Shown here one piece after another: positions 20,301-27,494 of a stretch of 34,736 bases of DNA. The stretch covers positions 1 through 34,736 of the forward strand of contig URAI01000018.1 of the NCBI GenBank assembly GCA_900545725.1, in the 5' to 3' direction. Position 1 is the stretch's first letter. Every line of letters begins with the position of its first letter. This DNA is from an uncultured Eubacterium sp. (GTDB taxonomy: Bacteria > Bacillota > Clostridia > Lachnospirales > Lachnospiraceae). A model generated the notes under the pieces. It ran no database searches. It was not told where the DNA came from and saw nothing but the letters and a program-made list of their open reading frames with translations. The position numbers and the translations under genes were made by a program.

Positions 20301-20592
20301 CAACTCTTATAACAAGAAGGGCGCTAAGAGTGCAGGTGTAGATATTGAACCACTTGCAGTAGAAGCAGCCAACCTTGGTTATATCGACGGCCTTGGAAGT
20401 AACTGGAATGTTGTATTAAATAATACTGTTAAGGGTTCACACGACTTCGGTGTATTCATAGCAGATGATGATGGTGGTGTATCTTGTGGTAATATTATCA
20501 TGTATAATAAGTTCTCATCAGCATATACATTTGGTGCAACAGACTTCTCTTCACAGCCAAGTACTGTAAAGAATAATATTGTATTAGACTAA
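17377..20592 (+). CDS. Secreted repeat, ricin-like lectin and beta-helix protein
   Basis: 1071 residues with the best ribosome site in the window (AAGGAGG, 17364-17370). The signal peptide is likely cut after TAQA (about residue 31). Five full 22-residue repeats (58-167, NDFGWWY type) follow, then a cap (YDVTGGFAVP). Residues about 200-630 contain beta-trefoil, ricin-B-like units with QxF/QxW-type motifs (NNQKFLV, TEQLFYI, DQTWYIQ, GQQFVLT). From about 690 to the end is an Asn-rich right-handed beta-helix related to the protein at 12266-14047 (LPGVSIDN, CSGIKLVR, GVCLDSG). A carbohydrate-binding, possibly carbohydrate-cleaving or epimerising surface protein fits. Its start overlaps the acyltransferase stop. 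No sortase motif is present. Confidence 0.87.
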   Translation: MKKVVQKTCMAIVAALVFVLCICVKPDTAQAADGGWLYFNADDGNWYYYVDGVYDTSYTGLALNEYGWWYVSNGTIDWSYTGMACNDFGWWYMTNGALDWSYTGMALNDFGWWYITNGAINLNYTGMAANDIGWWYFTNGLLDLGFKGIGSNSYGYWYYEGGVINFNYSGEYTYMGMTYDVTGGFAVPREDIFKPGTANNGELTNGIYMIRSNSNPNYVLTVQESATAEGGYNLVMSKITGENNQKFLVVKDDASSTYCFMSLEYLDANGADATHKWLINSCNHGWGTDAYTDNVQVTSDSVGGTKNWTVAEISGGVYTIAIVRPDYTFYMTDEGNSNVGTALWSNAAAQTFNFVSPYTQTIADGAYTIAASDNTGLMLSAKDASVKDDAPIVLDDASEGTEQLFYINCIDSANGIYKIKNANSQRFMYTKGSIAIGDSVMQAQGTDNIDQTWYIQKNTNGTYSFISANSNQYLTLNGSAAEGTTLSQAIGKDNSGQQFVLTAKTYGEETLTTGIYSIGGNDYRVSSLGDGVYTLYSLKKSGYCVAGSNGSMKFESSSDAAGAKWLVTGGSGKYTFKSLSYGTYMTSDASISSSSQSLSVSDRNDAVTDYSKKYDLSALKSTDSLSGIQVVSRLNALGLKRSDLMNPEAAMDTVESSVNSALSGLPTKTVQYTGNDVDDLNQFLQDNAGKVVQLTKDIEVYKNTNGAFGIIMVPSNTILDGNGHSLVMKAGYTEAPDNGVVLYVYKNGVIPSKNCGVKNLTTSIPYVNSINVFGAENIILENNTLSNAAKCGILMSDEHGLTTNGIIRNNTVNNAGDVGIAVYGNHSKLLIENNSVSGAKGFAGIAVSCLQHGQQIRVDSETTGPHDIIVTKNTVASSVGEALYCIGAYKTYMTYNVLRDSYLEGVCLDSGCIGNYFAHNEVFNNGIEGGLPGVSIDNGMYNIVDGNNVYNNTCSGIKLVRTGLGNIIVNNTCTDNSYNKKGAKSAGVDIEPLAVEAANLGYIDGLGSNWNVVLNNTVKGSHDFGVFIADDDGGVSCGNIIMYNKFSSAYTFGATDFSSQPSTVKNNIVLD
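17548..17877 (+). repeat. Five 66-bp in-frame repeats encoding 22-residue GWWY units
   Basis: The five units begin at 17548 and step by 66 bases. They share YTGMAxNDFGWWY with the arrays at 3645 and 21081 and end in the same type of cap. A partial unit (GNWYYYVDG) precedes them. Confidence 0.88.
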
Positions 20593-20637
20593 TTCTATAA
20601 TGTTTTAATAATAGATTAGATAATACACAGGTATATG

Positions 20638-20663
20638 CTAAACCTTTAATATATACGGTTTAG
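20638..20663 (+). other. Small inverted repeat after the beta-helix gene
   Basis: CTAAACC (20638-20644) and GGTTTAG (20657-20663) can pair across a 12-base loop, just ahead of the terminator. It may be part of the 3' end structure or an unrelated dyad. Confidence 0.4.
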
Positions 20664-20672
20664 AATTATATT

Positions 20673-20720
20673 CCCACAAAGGAGATAAATAGTTATTTGT
20701 CTTCTTTGTGGGATTTTTAT
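20673..20720 (+). terminator. Rho-independent terminator
   Basis: A 13-bp stem (20673-20685 with 20700-20712, one G-U pair) with a 14-base loop is followed by ATTTTTATT. The stem begins CCCACAAAG and ends CTTTGTGGG. It closes the 12266-20592 transcript. Confidence 0.88.
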
Positions 20721-20824
20721 TATTATAATATGCTTTCAGAGCTACGCCTGTATATGGAGACATCCAGAATCAGGATTAATTGCCTGCAACCGGGGGATTT
20801 GTCAGAAAATCAGTGAAAAGCCGT
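20721..20824. other. Intergenic stretch upstream of the GH25 promoter
   Basis: This is slightly more GC-rich than its surroundings and has two small hairpins (TGGA/TCCA at 20755-20766 and CAGG/CCTG at 20771-20786). I do not recognise a known riboswitch or gene here; it lies upstream of the promoter, so it is not part of that transcript's leader. Confidence 0.4.
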
Positions 20825-20853
20825 TTGACAATATATTTTACTATAGTTATAAT
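20825..20853 (+). promoter_or_regulatory. Consensus sigma-A promoter of the GH25 gene
   Basis: TTGACA (20825-20830), a 17-base spacer and TATAAT (20848-20853) form an exact match to the housekeeping consensus. Transcription should begin near 20860, giving a leader of about 45 bases. Confidence 0.88.
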
Positions 20854-20906
20854 AAACGTTGTGTTTTTATACACAATAAACAGTTGAGAAAAGGAGGAGA
20901 AGGAGC

Positions 20907-22319
20907 TTGAGAAGATTTTTAAAGAAAAGTCTTATGGCATGCGCTACACTTGCACTTTCAGCATTATTTACGCTGGGAGCTAAGAGCGTACAGGCAGATG
21001 CACAGGACGGATTTAACTTAAGACTCGACAATGCCGGACAATGGCATTATTATACAGAAGACGGAAATATTGATTATTCATACAGCGGAATGGCTGAAAA
21101 TGAATACGGCTGGTGGTACATAACAGATGGCACAGTTGATTTTGACTACAATGGAATGGCAGAAAACAAGTATGGCTGGTGGTATCTGTCTAACGGTACA
21201 GTTGACTGGAATTATAACGGAATGGCAGAGAACATATATGGCAGATGGTACATAAAAAGCGGCTGTGTTGACTGGGACTATTATGGAATGGCATATGGAC
21301 CATGGGACTGGACATATGTAACTAATGGTTTTGTCAATACAGATTATACAGGACTTGCCGAAAATGAATATGGCTGGTGGTATATAACTAACGGTTATAT
21401 TGATTATACATATAATGGAATGGCTGAAAATGAATATGGCTGGTGGTATATGACTGATGGTGGTATTAACTGGGACTTTGAAGGCATTGCCGCTAACAGA
21501 TACGGAAGCTGGTGGATGAAAGCCGGGACGGTAGATTTTTCTGCTAACGGAGATTATACTGGTTCTGATGGAATTGTATATACTGTAGTCAATGGTTATG
21601 CCAAAGTGAAGACACCTGCAAAGCGGACAGGCTTTGTGGAGGAAGCTAATGGTGATGTATATTATTATAATGAGCAGGGAATGTTAGAACAGGCAGTCGG
21701 TATGGATGTATCTAACTACAATGGGCAGATTGACTGGGATGCTGTTAAGGCATCAGGCGAAGTGAAGTTTGCCATTATAAGAGTTGGTTATGGTGATGAT
21801 ATAGCAAGTCAGGATGATAAGAGAGCTGTATATAACATGAATGAATGTGAAAGAGTAGGCATACCATATGGTGTATATCTTTTTTCTTATGCGGTAAGTA
21901 CAGATGAAGCATATAGTGAAGCAGCACATGTGTTGAGAATGTTACAGGGAAGAAAGCCAATACTTGGCGTATATCTTGATGTAGAGAACCAGTCATATGA
22001 TGATGGCTCAAATTACTATCAGAAGCATGGGCTTGATCCATATTCAGAGGATGGAAGAAGAAGACTTACAGATTATACTAAGATTGTTCTTAGTGCTGTA
22101 ACTAATGCCGGATATAAGGCCGGTATATATATGAATCAGAACTATTACCGGAATGTCCTGTATATGGACGAGCTTGCCGGTTACAGATGGCTTGCAGCCT
22201 GGGGAGATTATGGCAGCTGCCCGATAGAAGGATGTAAGATGTGGCAGTATACAAGTGATGGTAAGGTTACAGGTGTACCAAGTGAAAGAGTTGATATGAA
22301 TTATTGGCTGAATAATTAA
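20907..22319 (+). CDS. Secreted GH25 muramidase with GWWY repeats
   Basis: 470 residues from a TTG start, supported by GGAGG at 20893-20897. The signal peptide is likely cut after SVQA (residue 30). The mature N terminus (QDGFNLRLD then QWHYY) matches that of the esterase protein at 3453 (QDYSLRVD then QWKYF). Seven 22-residue repeats occupy 59-212, then a cap (YTVVNGYAKV). The C-terminal domain is glycoside hydrolase family 25: GMDVSNYNG with Asp267, and YLDVENQ with Asp358 and the catalytic acid Glu360, ending in WQYTSDG. GH25 cuts the MurNAc-GlcNAc bond of peptidoglycan. It has its own promoter and terminator. Roles could be wall remodelling or making room for glycan attachment. Confidence 0.94.
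   Translation: MRRFLKKSLMACATLALSALFTLGAKSVQADAQDGFNLRLDNAGQWHYYTEDGNIDYSYSGMAENEYGWWYITDGTVDFDYNGMAENKYGWWYLSNGTVDWNYNGMAENIYGRWYIKSGCVDWDYYGMAYGPWDWTYVTNGFVNTDYTGLAENEYGWWYITNGYIDYTYNGMAENEYGWWYMTDGGINWDFEGIAANRYGSWWMKAGTVDFSANGDYTGSDGIVYTVVNGYAKVKTPAKRTGFVEEANGDVYYYNEQGMLEQAVGMDVSNYNGQIDWDAVKASGEVKFAIIRVGYGDDIASQDDKRAVYNMNECERVGIPYGVYLFSYAVSTDEAYSEAAHVLRMLQGRKPILGVYLDVENQSYDDGSNYYQKHGLDPYSEDGRRRLTDYTKIVLSAVTNAGYKAGIYMNQNYYRNVLYMDELAGYRWLAAWGDYGSCPIEGCKMWQYTSDGKVTGVPSERVDMNYWLNN
21081..21542 (+). repeat. Seven 66-bp in-frame repeats encoding 22-residue GWWY units
   Basis: The units begin at 21081 and step by 66 bases, with core YNGMAENEYGWWY. Unit 4 (MAYGPWDWTYV) is the most divergent. They form the same module as in the proteins at 3453 and 17377. 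Confidence 0.88.
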
Positions 22320-22341
22320 TAGAATAATTGAAATATAATTC

Positions 22342-22390
22342 CCGGATTGTATATTATCTCTTATTAGAGATGATATATAGTCCGGTTTTT
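22342..22390 (+). terminator. Rho-independent terminator of the GH25 gene
   Basis: A 20-bp stem pairs 22342-22361 with 22366-22385 (some G-U pairs, loop TATT), starting CCGGATT and ending AGTCCGG, followed by TTTTT. Very strong. Confidence 0.93.
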
Positions 22391-22784
22391 CTATATAATG
22401 AAAATAAGCAGAAAAAATTAAATCTTCACGTAATTATAACAACACATAGCCCATTTTTTAAAAAGCAATAGAGAATGCCTAATATAAATATGATATATTA
22501 AAAAAATGCCATTAACTTTAGACTGATTTTATGGTAGACATATATTAACGAGTAGAGAATAGAGTAAAGCTTTATTTGTCAGGCATAAAATATAATAATT
22601 GAATAGAAATATATAGTGAAAAAATTGTAAATTTATGCATATTTTTAATTGTATTTGTAGGTATTAGGTTATATAATAAAAAAAGACTGTCTTAATTGGC
22701 AAAATGTCATTATATATGACTGCTAATAACAATTAAATGTATTGGATAATATACAATATAAGCATTTATTTATGTTGGAGTTAG
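22391..22784. other. AT-rich non-coding spacer between the two glycan clusters
   Basis: No open reading frame of note on either strand. A small dyad GTCAT/ATGAC (22706-22720) is visible. Otherwise I see only AT-rich sequence, probably upstream control DNA for the second cluster. Confidence 0.6.
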
Positions 22785-22793
22785 TGATATAAT
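22765..22793 (+). promoter_or_regulatory. Extended -10 promoter of the Wzx/Wzy cluster
   Basis: TATAAT at 22788-22793 is preceded by TGA (22785-22787), an extended -10 element, which can make up for the weak -35 TTTATT (22765-22770, 17-base spacer). The start would be near 22800, giving a leader of about 125 bases. Confidence 0.65.
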
Positions 22794-22877
22794 ACTATAC
22801 TGTTAGAAATGATTAAATAGGTAAGGTAGTGTACAAAATATCGTTATATGTGCTTATTATTGGGGGGGAGAAAGATA

Positions 22878-22890
22878 GGCGGTTAGTGTG
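22878..22890 (+). promoter_or_regulatory. ops/JUMPstart-like element in the leader
   Basis: GGCGGTTAGTGTG closely resembles the enterobacterial ops core GGCGGTAGCGTG (one extra T and one C-to-T change). It lies in the predicted transcribed leader, 34 bases before a glycan-initiating gene, as ops does. In other bacteria ops recruits RfaH, a NusG paralogue; no such gene is in the window. A chance match is possible. Confidence 0.35.
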
Positions 22891-22924
22891 GAATACAGAA
22901 TGTTTTTATGAGGGAAAATGAAGA

Positions 22925-24340
22925 ATGAATCAGACAAGAGAGAGAGCACAGAATGGTGTCGTGTTTATAATAGATATAATAAGTCTTATAGTGGGATATT
23001 ATCTTTCAGGCTTTATATGGTTATTTCAATATAAGAATATAAGCCATGATACAGTTATAAACCGAATGAATGATAATATCATCATAGTTCTTGCTGCATA
23101 TGCAGTTGCGTATATTTTTTATTCTAAAAATATAGATTTTATAAGAAGAGGGCGTTTTGAGGAACTGAAAAATGTTATAAGGCTTAATGCTGTTATGGGG
23201 GCAGTGCTGGCAGTATATGCACTTCTTCGTAAGGATAATGTTATTCTGCCAAGAGGTGTATATGTGATAACAATAATATTAAATATTATTATTGCATATA
23301 TATTAAGATTATTGATAAAGAAAGTAATAAAGTGGCATACAGGCAGCGGCGATGGTGCAAGACGGATGTTTATAATAACTAACAGGGAAAGGGCTGACCG
23401 CATAGCTGAGATATTTATGGGGAATAACAGTTGGATAGGCCAGATACTGGGAATGTCGGTTATTGATGAGAATTGTAAAGGACAGGTGTTTAATAAAATA
23501 CCGGTTGTTGCCGATGTACATAGTATGCTTAATTATATAAAGAATGAAGCTGTTGATGAGGTATATATAGACCTTGGAGTAGTCGGTAATCAGAATATTG
23601 AGCCGCTTGTAATGAAGCTTGAGGATATGGGCATAACTGTACATATTAAACTTGATGTTATGGAAAAATATCAGGATTACGATTCAGCTTATGGAAAGGT
23701 TGGAAAAGCGCCAGTAATTACATTTGTACATCAGTTCTATGATTATAAACAGCTTGCAATAAAGAGAGTAATAGATATTGTAGGTTCAATAGTTGGAATA
23801 GTAATAATGCTTATTGCAATGATATTTGTTGTACCAGCTATAAAGTTAGAATCAAAAGGACCGGTATTTTTTAAACAGAAGCGTGTAGGAAAAAACGGAA
23901 GATATTTTTATGTATATAAGTTCCGTTCAATGTATCAGGATGCGGAGGAGCGAAAGAAAGAGCTGCTATCCCAAAATGAGATGCAGGGGCTTATGTTTAA
24001 GATGAAGGATGATCCAAGAATAACTAAGGTGGGTAAGTTTATCAGAAAGACAAGTATAGATGAACTTCCACAGTTTATCAATGTACTAATGGGAGATATG
24101 AGCCTTGTTGGTACAAGACCACCAACAGTTAATGAATTTAAACAGTACGAAGGGCATCACAAGAGGCGTCTTTCAATGAAGCCGGGAATCACGGGAATGT
24201 GGCAGGCTTATGGAAGAAGTACTGTGACAGATTTTGAAGAGATAGTGGCAATGGATCTTGATTATATAGATCATTGGAGTCTGGGACTTGATTTTAAGAT
24301 ACTTTTAAGGACGGTTAAGGCTGTGTTTGAGGGTGGTTGA
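22925..24340 (+). CDS. Polyprenyl-phosphate sugar-1-phosphate transferase initiating repeat-unit synthesis
   Basis: 471 residues of the WbaP/WcaJ type. The N-terminal half has about four membrane helices and a Rossmann-like domain (near RRMFIITNRERADRI). One more hydrophobic segment (VGSIVGIVIMLIAMIFVV) leads to the catalytic domain with GPVFFKQKRVGKNG, YKFRSM, DPRITKVGKFIRKTSIDELPQ, GDMSLVGTRPP and MKPGITGMWQ. It moves a sugar-1-phosphate to undecaprenyl phosphate, the first step of a Wzx/Wzy polymer. AGGGA at 22911-22915 supports the start. Its codon use resembles the first cluster (CAG for Gln), unlike the genes that follow, so it may be a host-type head gene with a replaceable cassette behind it. 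Confidence 0.94.
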   Translation: MNQTRERAQNGVVFIIDIISLIVGYYLSGFIWLFQYKNISHDTVINRMNDNIIIVLAAYAVAYIFYSKNIDFIRRGRFEELKNVIRLNAVMGAVLAVYALLRKDNVILPRGVYVITIILNIIIAYILRLLIKKVIKWHTGSGDGARRMFIITNRERADRIAEIFMGNNSWIGQILGMSVIDENCKGQVFNKIPVVADVHSMLNYIKNEAVDEVYIDLGVVGNQNIEPLVMKLEDMGITVHIKLDVMEKYQDYDSAYGKVGKAPVITFVHQFYDYKQLAIKRVIDIVGSIVGIVIMLIAMIFVVPAIKLESKGPVFFKQKRVGKNGRYFYVYKFRSMYQDAEERKKELLSQNEMQGLMFKMKDDPRITKVGKFIRKTSIDELPQFINVLMGDMSLVGTRPPTVNEFKQYEGHHKRRLSMKPGITGMWQAYGRSTVTDFEEIVAMDLDYIDHWSLGLDFKILLRTVKAVFEGG

Positions 24341-24372
24341 GAAAAAATGCGAAAGAATATGAGGATTAGAGG

Positions 24373-25527
24373 ATGATTAAAATTTTACATATATCTAAAT
24401 ATTATTATCCATATATAGGTGGAACAGAACAGGTGGCTCGTGATATTGTTAATTCGTTAAAAGGCAATAATATAGAACAAAAGGTGATTTGTTTTAATGC
24501 GGATGCTTCTGATGGTAATATTATGTGTGAAAAAAAACAAGATGTAATTGATAATGTTGATGATGTGGAAATATATAGATGTGCATGTCAGGTTAAAATG
24601 GCATCACAATCAATTTCATTATCATATGCAAAATATTTAAGGAAGTTAATGAATGATTTTGAACCAGATATAGTATTTTTTCATTATCCTAATCCATATG
24701 TAGCTCATTATTTATTAAAGTATAAAAAGAGAGATTTTAAATTAATAGTATATTGGCATCTAGACATTATAAAACAGAAAGTTTTAGGAAAATTGTTTTA
24801 TAAGCAAAATTATGAGTTGTTAAATAGAGCTGATAAAGTAGTTGCAACAAGTCCTAATTATATAGAAGGAAGTGATTTTTTACATAGATATAAACAAAAA
24901 TGTATTATGATACCTAATTGTATTAATGAAAAGAGACTTGAAGTAACACATGAAATTAATAATGAAATTAAAGCAATAAAAGATAAGTATAAAAATAAGA
25001 TTATATGTTTTGCGGTTGGAAGACATGTTCCTTATAAAGGAATGGAATACTTAGTAAAAAGTAGTAGATTATTAGATAATAACTATTGTATTTGTATAGG
25101 TGGTCAAGGACCATTAACAGAGGAATTGAAAGAAGAAGCAAAAGGCGATGATAAGGTTGTTTTTTTGGGAAGATTATCGGATGAGAAATTAATTGCTTAT
25201 TATAATGCTTGTGATATATTTTGTTTTCCATCTATTACAAAAAATGAGGCTTTTGGTATTGCATTGGCAGAAGCAATGTATTTTGGTAAACCTGCAATAA
25301 CATTTAATATACCAGGAAGTGGTGTTAATTATGTTAATTTAGATGGAGTTACTGGAATAGAGTGTGAAAATGGTAATATTGAAAAGTACTCAGATGCAAT
25401 AAAAAATTTGGCAACAGATAAAGAAAAACGAGCTCTTTATGGAACTAAAGCAAGGCAGAGAGTTATTAATAATTTCACGACTGAGAAATTTATAGTTAAT
25501 ATTAAAAATATGATAGAGAAATTATAA
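24373..25527 (+). CDS. Family 4 glycosyltransferase
   Basis: 384 residues, GT-B fold. The N terminus ILHISKYYYPYIGGTEQVARDI is typical of GT4 enzymes that use GDP-mannose or UDP-sugars; the C-terminal half has GRHVPYKGMEYLV, GGQGPL and the E-x7-E signature in EAFGIALAE (E292, E300). It is cytoplasmic and adds a sugar to the lipid-linked unit. It is the first gene with the very AT-rich composition and frequent CAA glutamine codons that continue to about 33.0 kb. GAGG at 24361-24364 precedes the ATG. Confidence 0.9.
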   Translation: MIKILHISKYYYPYIGGTEQVARDIVNSLKGNNIEQKVICFNADASDGNIMCEKKQDVIDNVDDVEIYRCACQVKMASQSISLSYAKYLRKLMNDFEPDIVFFHYPNPYVAHYLLKYKKRDFKLIVYWHLDIIKQKVLGKLFYKQNYELLNRADKVVATSPNYIEGSDFLHRYKQKCIMIPNCINEKRLEVTHEINNEIKAIKDKYKNKIICFAVGRHVPYKGMEYLVKSSRLLDNNYCICIGGQGPLTEELKEEAKGDDKVVFLGRLSDEKLIAYYNACDIFCFPSITKNEAFGIALAEAMYFGKPAITFNIPGSGVNYVNLDGVTGIECENGNIEKYSDAIKNLATDKEKRALYGTKARQRVINNFTTEKFIVNIKNMIEKL

Positions 25528-25556
25528 TGATATAAAAATAAGATGAGAATTATATT

Positions 25557-26018
25557 ATGAAAAGAAGAAAATATTTATGGAGTAATTTAATAATTATATG
25601 TGTTATTACTATTGTATTTTGGGGCGCAAAAAATGTAAGTGAGACAATAATTGATAAAAATGAATATGAGAGAGAACAGCAGGATGTACAACTTTTAAAT
25701 GAAATTAAAAATGTTTTTTCTGATGCGTTAGTAGATGAAAGTGTGAGAGAGTATATTTTAAAGCTGATTGGAAGTAGAGATAATTGTAGATTTAGAGTAA
25801 GCAATTGCATACGTATAATATTTGATGATTTAGAAGAAAAATATAAAATTTTATACGAAAATATAAATAAAACAGATATCAGTAAAAAGATATTTTTATC
25901 ACAAACATTCAGAAAAGAAAAAGCAAATGGAAGGGTCTATGTATATATAGACAAGAATTTTGATGTGGATGTTATTGCATATGATAATAATGGTCAAATT
26001 ATAAATTTAAAATATTAA
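25557..26018 (+). CDS. Small single-span membrane protein of unknown function
   Basis: 153 residues, not recognised. Basic start MKRRK, one membrane helix (about 8-24, LIIICVITIVFWGA), then a charged, mostly helical region (VSETIIDKNEYEREQQ) and a C-terminal part with alternating strands (RVYVYIDKNFDVDVIAYD). Topology suggests an outward-facing domain. There are two cysteines (in DNCRF and SNCIR). It lies between a GT4 and an orphan glycosyltransferase, so a role in assembly or chain control is possible but unsupported. The ribosome site is weak (GATGAG). Confidence 0.7.
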   Translation: MKRRKYLWSNLIIICVITIVFWGAKNVSETIIDKNEYEREQQDVQLLNEIKNVFSDALVDESVREYILKLIGSRDNCRFRVSNCIRIIFDDLEEKYKILYENINKTDISKKIFLSQTFRKEKANGRVYVYIDKNFDVDVIAYDNNGQIINLKY

Positions 26019-26048
26019 TAATAATTAGTTTTAAAAAGAGAGAAAAAA

Positions 26049-27494
26049 ATGGATGAAGTTATAGTTGAAAATGAAAAGTTTTATTATAATAAAGTGAAAT
26101 ATACACTTGAGGATATGATGGATGAGAAATTTTATATATATAGTGATGAAGTTGTAGATAAATATAAAATAGATGGTATTTTACAAAATGAAATATATTA
26201 TACGTTTGTTCAACAGGTGTTAGCTATATGTAAATTTATCAATGACAATAAGATTAAAAGTATTGTTTTAAAAGATTGTAGTTATAAACTTAGTTGTTTT
26301 GTTTTGTCTGCGGTAGAAATTAGTTGTATTAATATAAAATATAATAAAAGTAAATTTTGTTTTCAACATATAAATACAGTTATCAAAGGAAAATTTTTAT
26401 ATTTGGCAACTATTGTATATCTATTTTTAAAACTTCTAAGAGCAAAATATATGGGAAGTCCTAATATTAATGTTTCGACATTTTCTATTGTTAGATTAAA
26501 TCAGGAATACACTAAATTTGGTTATTTTAGAGAAAATAAAGATATATGGTTTGATTATGAAAATATAAAAAGTACATTGTCGAATAATCAAGAAGTTAGA
26601 AAGTTAGGTAATGTATATAATCATTTTAAAAGTGGTAAGAAAATAAAATGGCTTGTTAAAGCAATTAAATCTTCAAGGAAAATGCTGGATAGTATGACTA
26701 CAATGCTTACATCTAAGATAAATGTATATGCGTCATATGCAGCTAGAGATTTTTATGTGACAAGAATTATGCATACAGCATTATATGAACAAATGCTAGA
26801 TTCATATTTTAAATTGTATCAAGGTAAAAAGTATATTACAGGAAAGTTAATAGATAGATATGGATTAATAGAAGATAAAATGTCAAAAAAATATAATGTT
26901 GAAATAATAAATTATCCACATGGGATAGAATATGGTTTTAAACTTCCATATGGATTTGTTGGTAATAAAGTATTTGCAACATCTAAGTATGCAAGTGAAT
27001 ATTTCAATAAAATATATAAAACAGATAAATTTGTATATGATTATGATAGTATAAACATTTTATTTAATAAAAATATTGATAAGAAAGATAATGAAAGAAA
27101 AGTAGTATTTTTTACTGAAGCACATGAACAAGAGGTTAATATTTTTATATTAAAAGAGTTACAGAAAAGGTTGAAAAAATATAATATCAAATTATATATA
27201 AAACCTCATCCTAAAGAAAATATAAATGTTTATAAACAGAAATTTCCAGATATGACAATATTAAGTGATTTTGGAGAGGCGATAACTAAAAATATATGTT
27301 TAGCAAGACGTTCTACAATATTAGTTGAAGCATTATATAATAAATCAATAGCATGTTCTATTTTGGTTAATTCAAATGATTATTCTATATATAAATTTTA
27401 TCCGTCATTGCAGGATAAATCAATTAATGTTTTCTTTAATATTAATGATTTAACAGAATTTATTAAAAAGCATAATAATGTGGAGAATATATGA
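26049..27494 (+). CDS. Orphan GT-B-like enzyme, candidate nonulosonate (sialic-type) transferase
   Basis: 481 residues, not assigned to a family with certainty. The C-terminal third has YPHG (289-292), a strand-loop LYIKPHPKEN with His387-Pro388, and RRSTILVEAL with Ser422-Thr423. An HP motif followed by an S/T motif is the pattern of bacterial CMP-sialic-acid-using GT-B enzymes (GT38, GT52, GT80) and, more loosely, of capsule and CDP-glycerol transferases. A D/E-D/E-G motif is not obvious. The N-terminal half is divergent, with one hydrophobic stretch (FLYLATIVYLFLKLL). The nearby CMP-nonulosonate genes make a transfer role attractive, but this is inference. The stop overlaps the next start (ATGA). 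Confidence 0.6.
   Translation: MDEVIVENEKFYYNKVKYTLEDMMDEKFYIYSDEVVDKYKIDGILQNEIYYTFVQQVLAICKFINDNKIKSIVLKDCSYKLSCFVLSAVEISCINIKYNKSKFCFQHINTVIKGKFLYLATIVYLFLKLLRAKYMGSPNINVSTFSIVRLNQEYTKFGYFRENKDIWFDYENIKSTLSNNQEVRKLGNVYNHFKSGKKIKWLVKAIKSSRKMLDSMTTMLTSKINVYASYAARDFYVTRIMHTALYEQMLDSYFKLYQGKKYITGKLIDRYGLIEDKMSKKYNVEIINYPHGIEYGFKLPYGFVGNKVFATSKYASEYFNKIYKTDKFVYDYDSINILFNKNIDKKDNERKVVFFTEAHEQEVNIFILKELQKRLKKYNIKLYIKPHPKENINVYKQKFPDMTILSDFGEAITKNICLARRSTILVEALYNKSIACSILVNSNDYSIYKFYPSLQDKSINVFFNINDLTEFIKKHNNVENI

Noticed and set aside
20721..20824. Possible riboswitch (c-di-GMP-like or other) before the GH25 gene
   Set aside because: The small hairpins do not match a known fold and the stretch lies upstream of the promoter, so it is not in that gene's leader.
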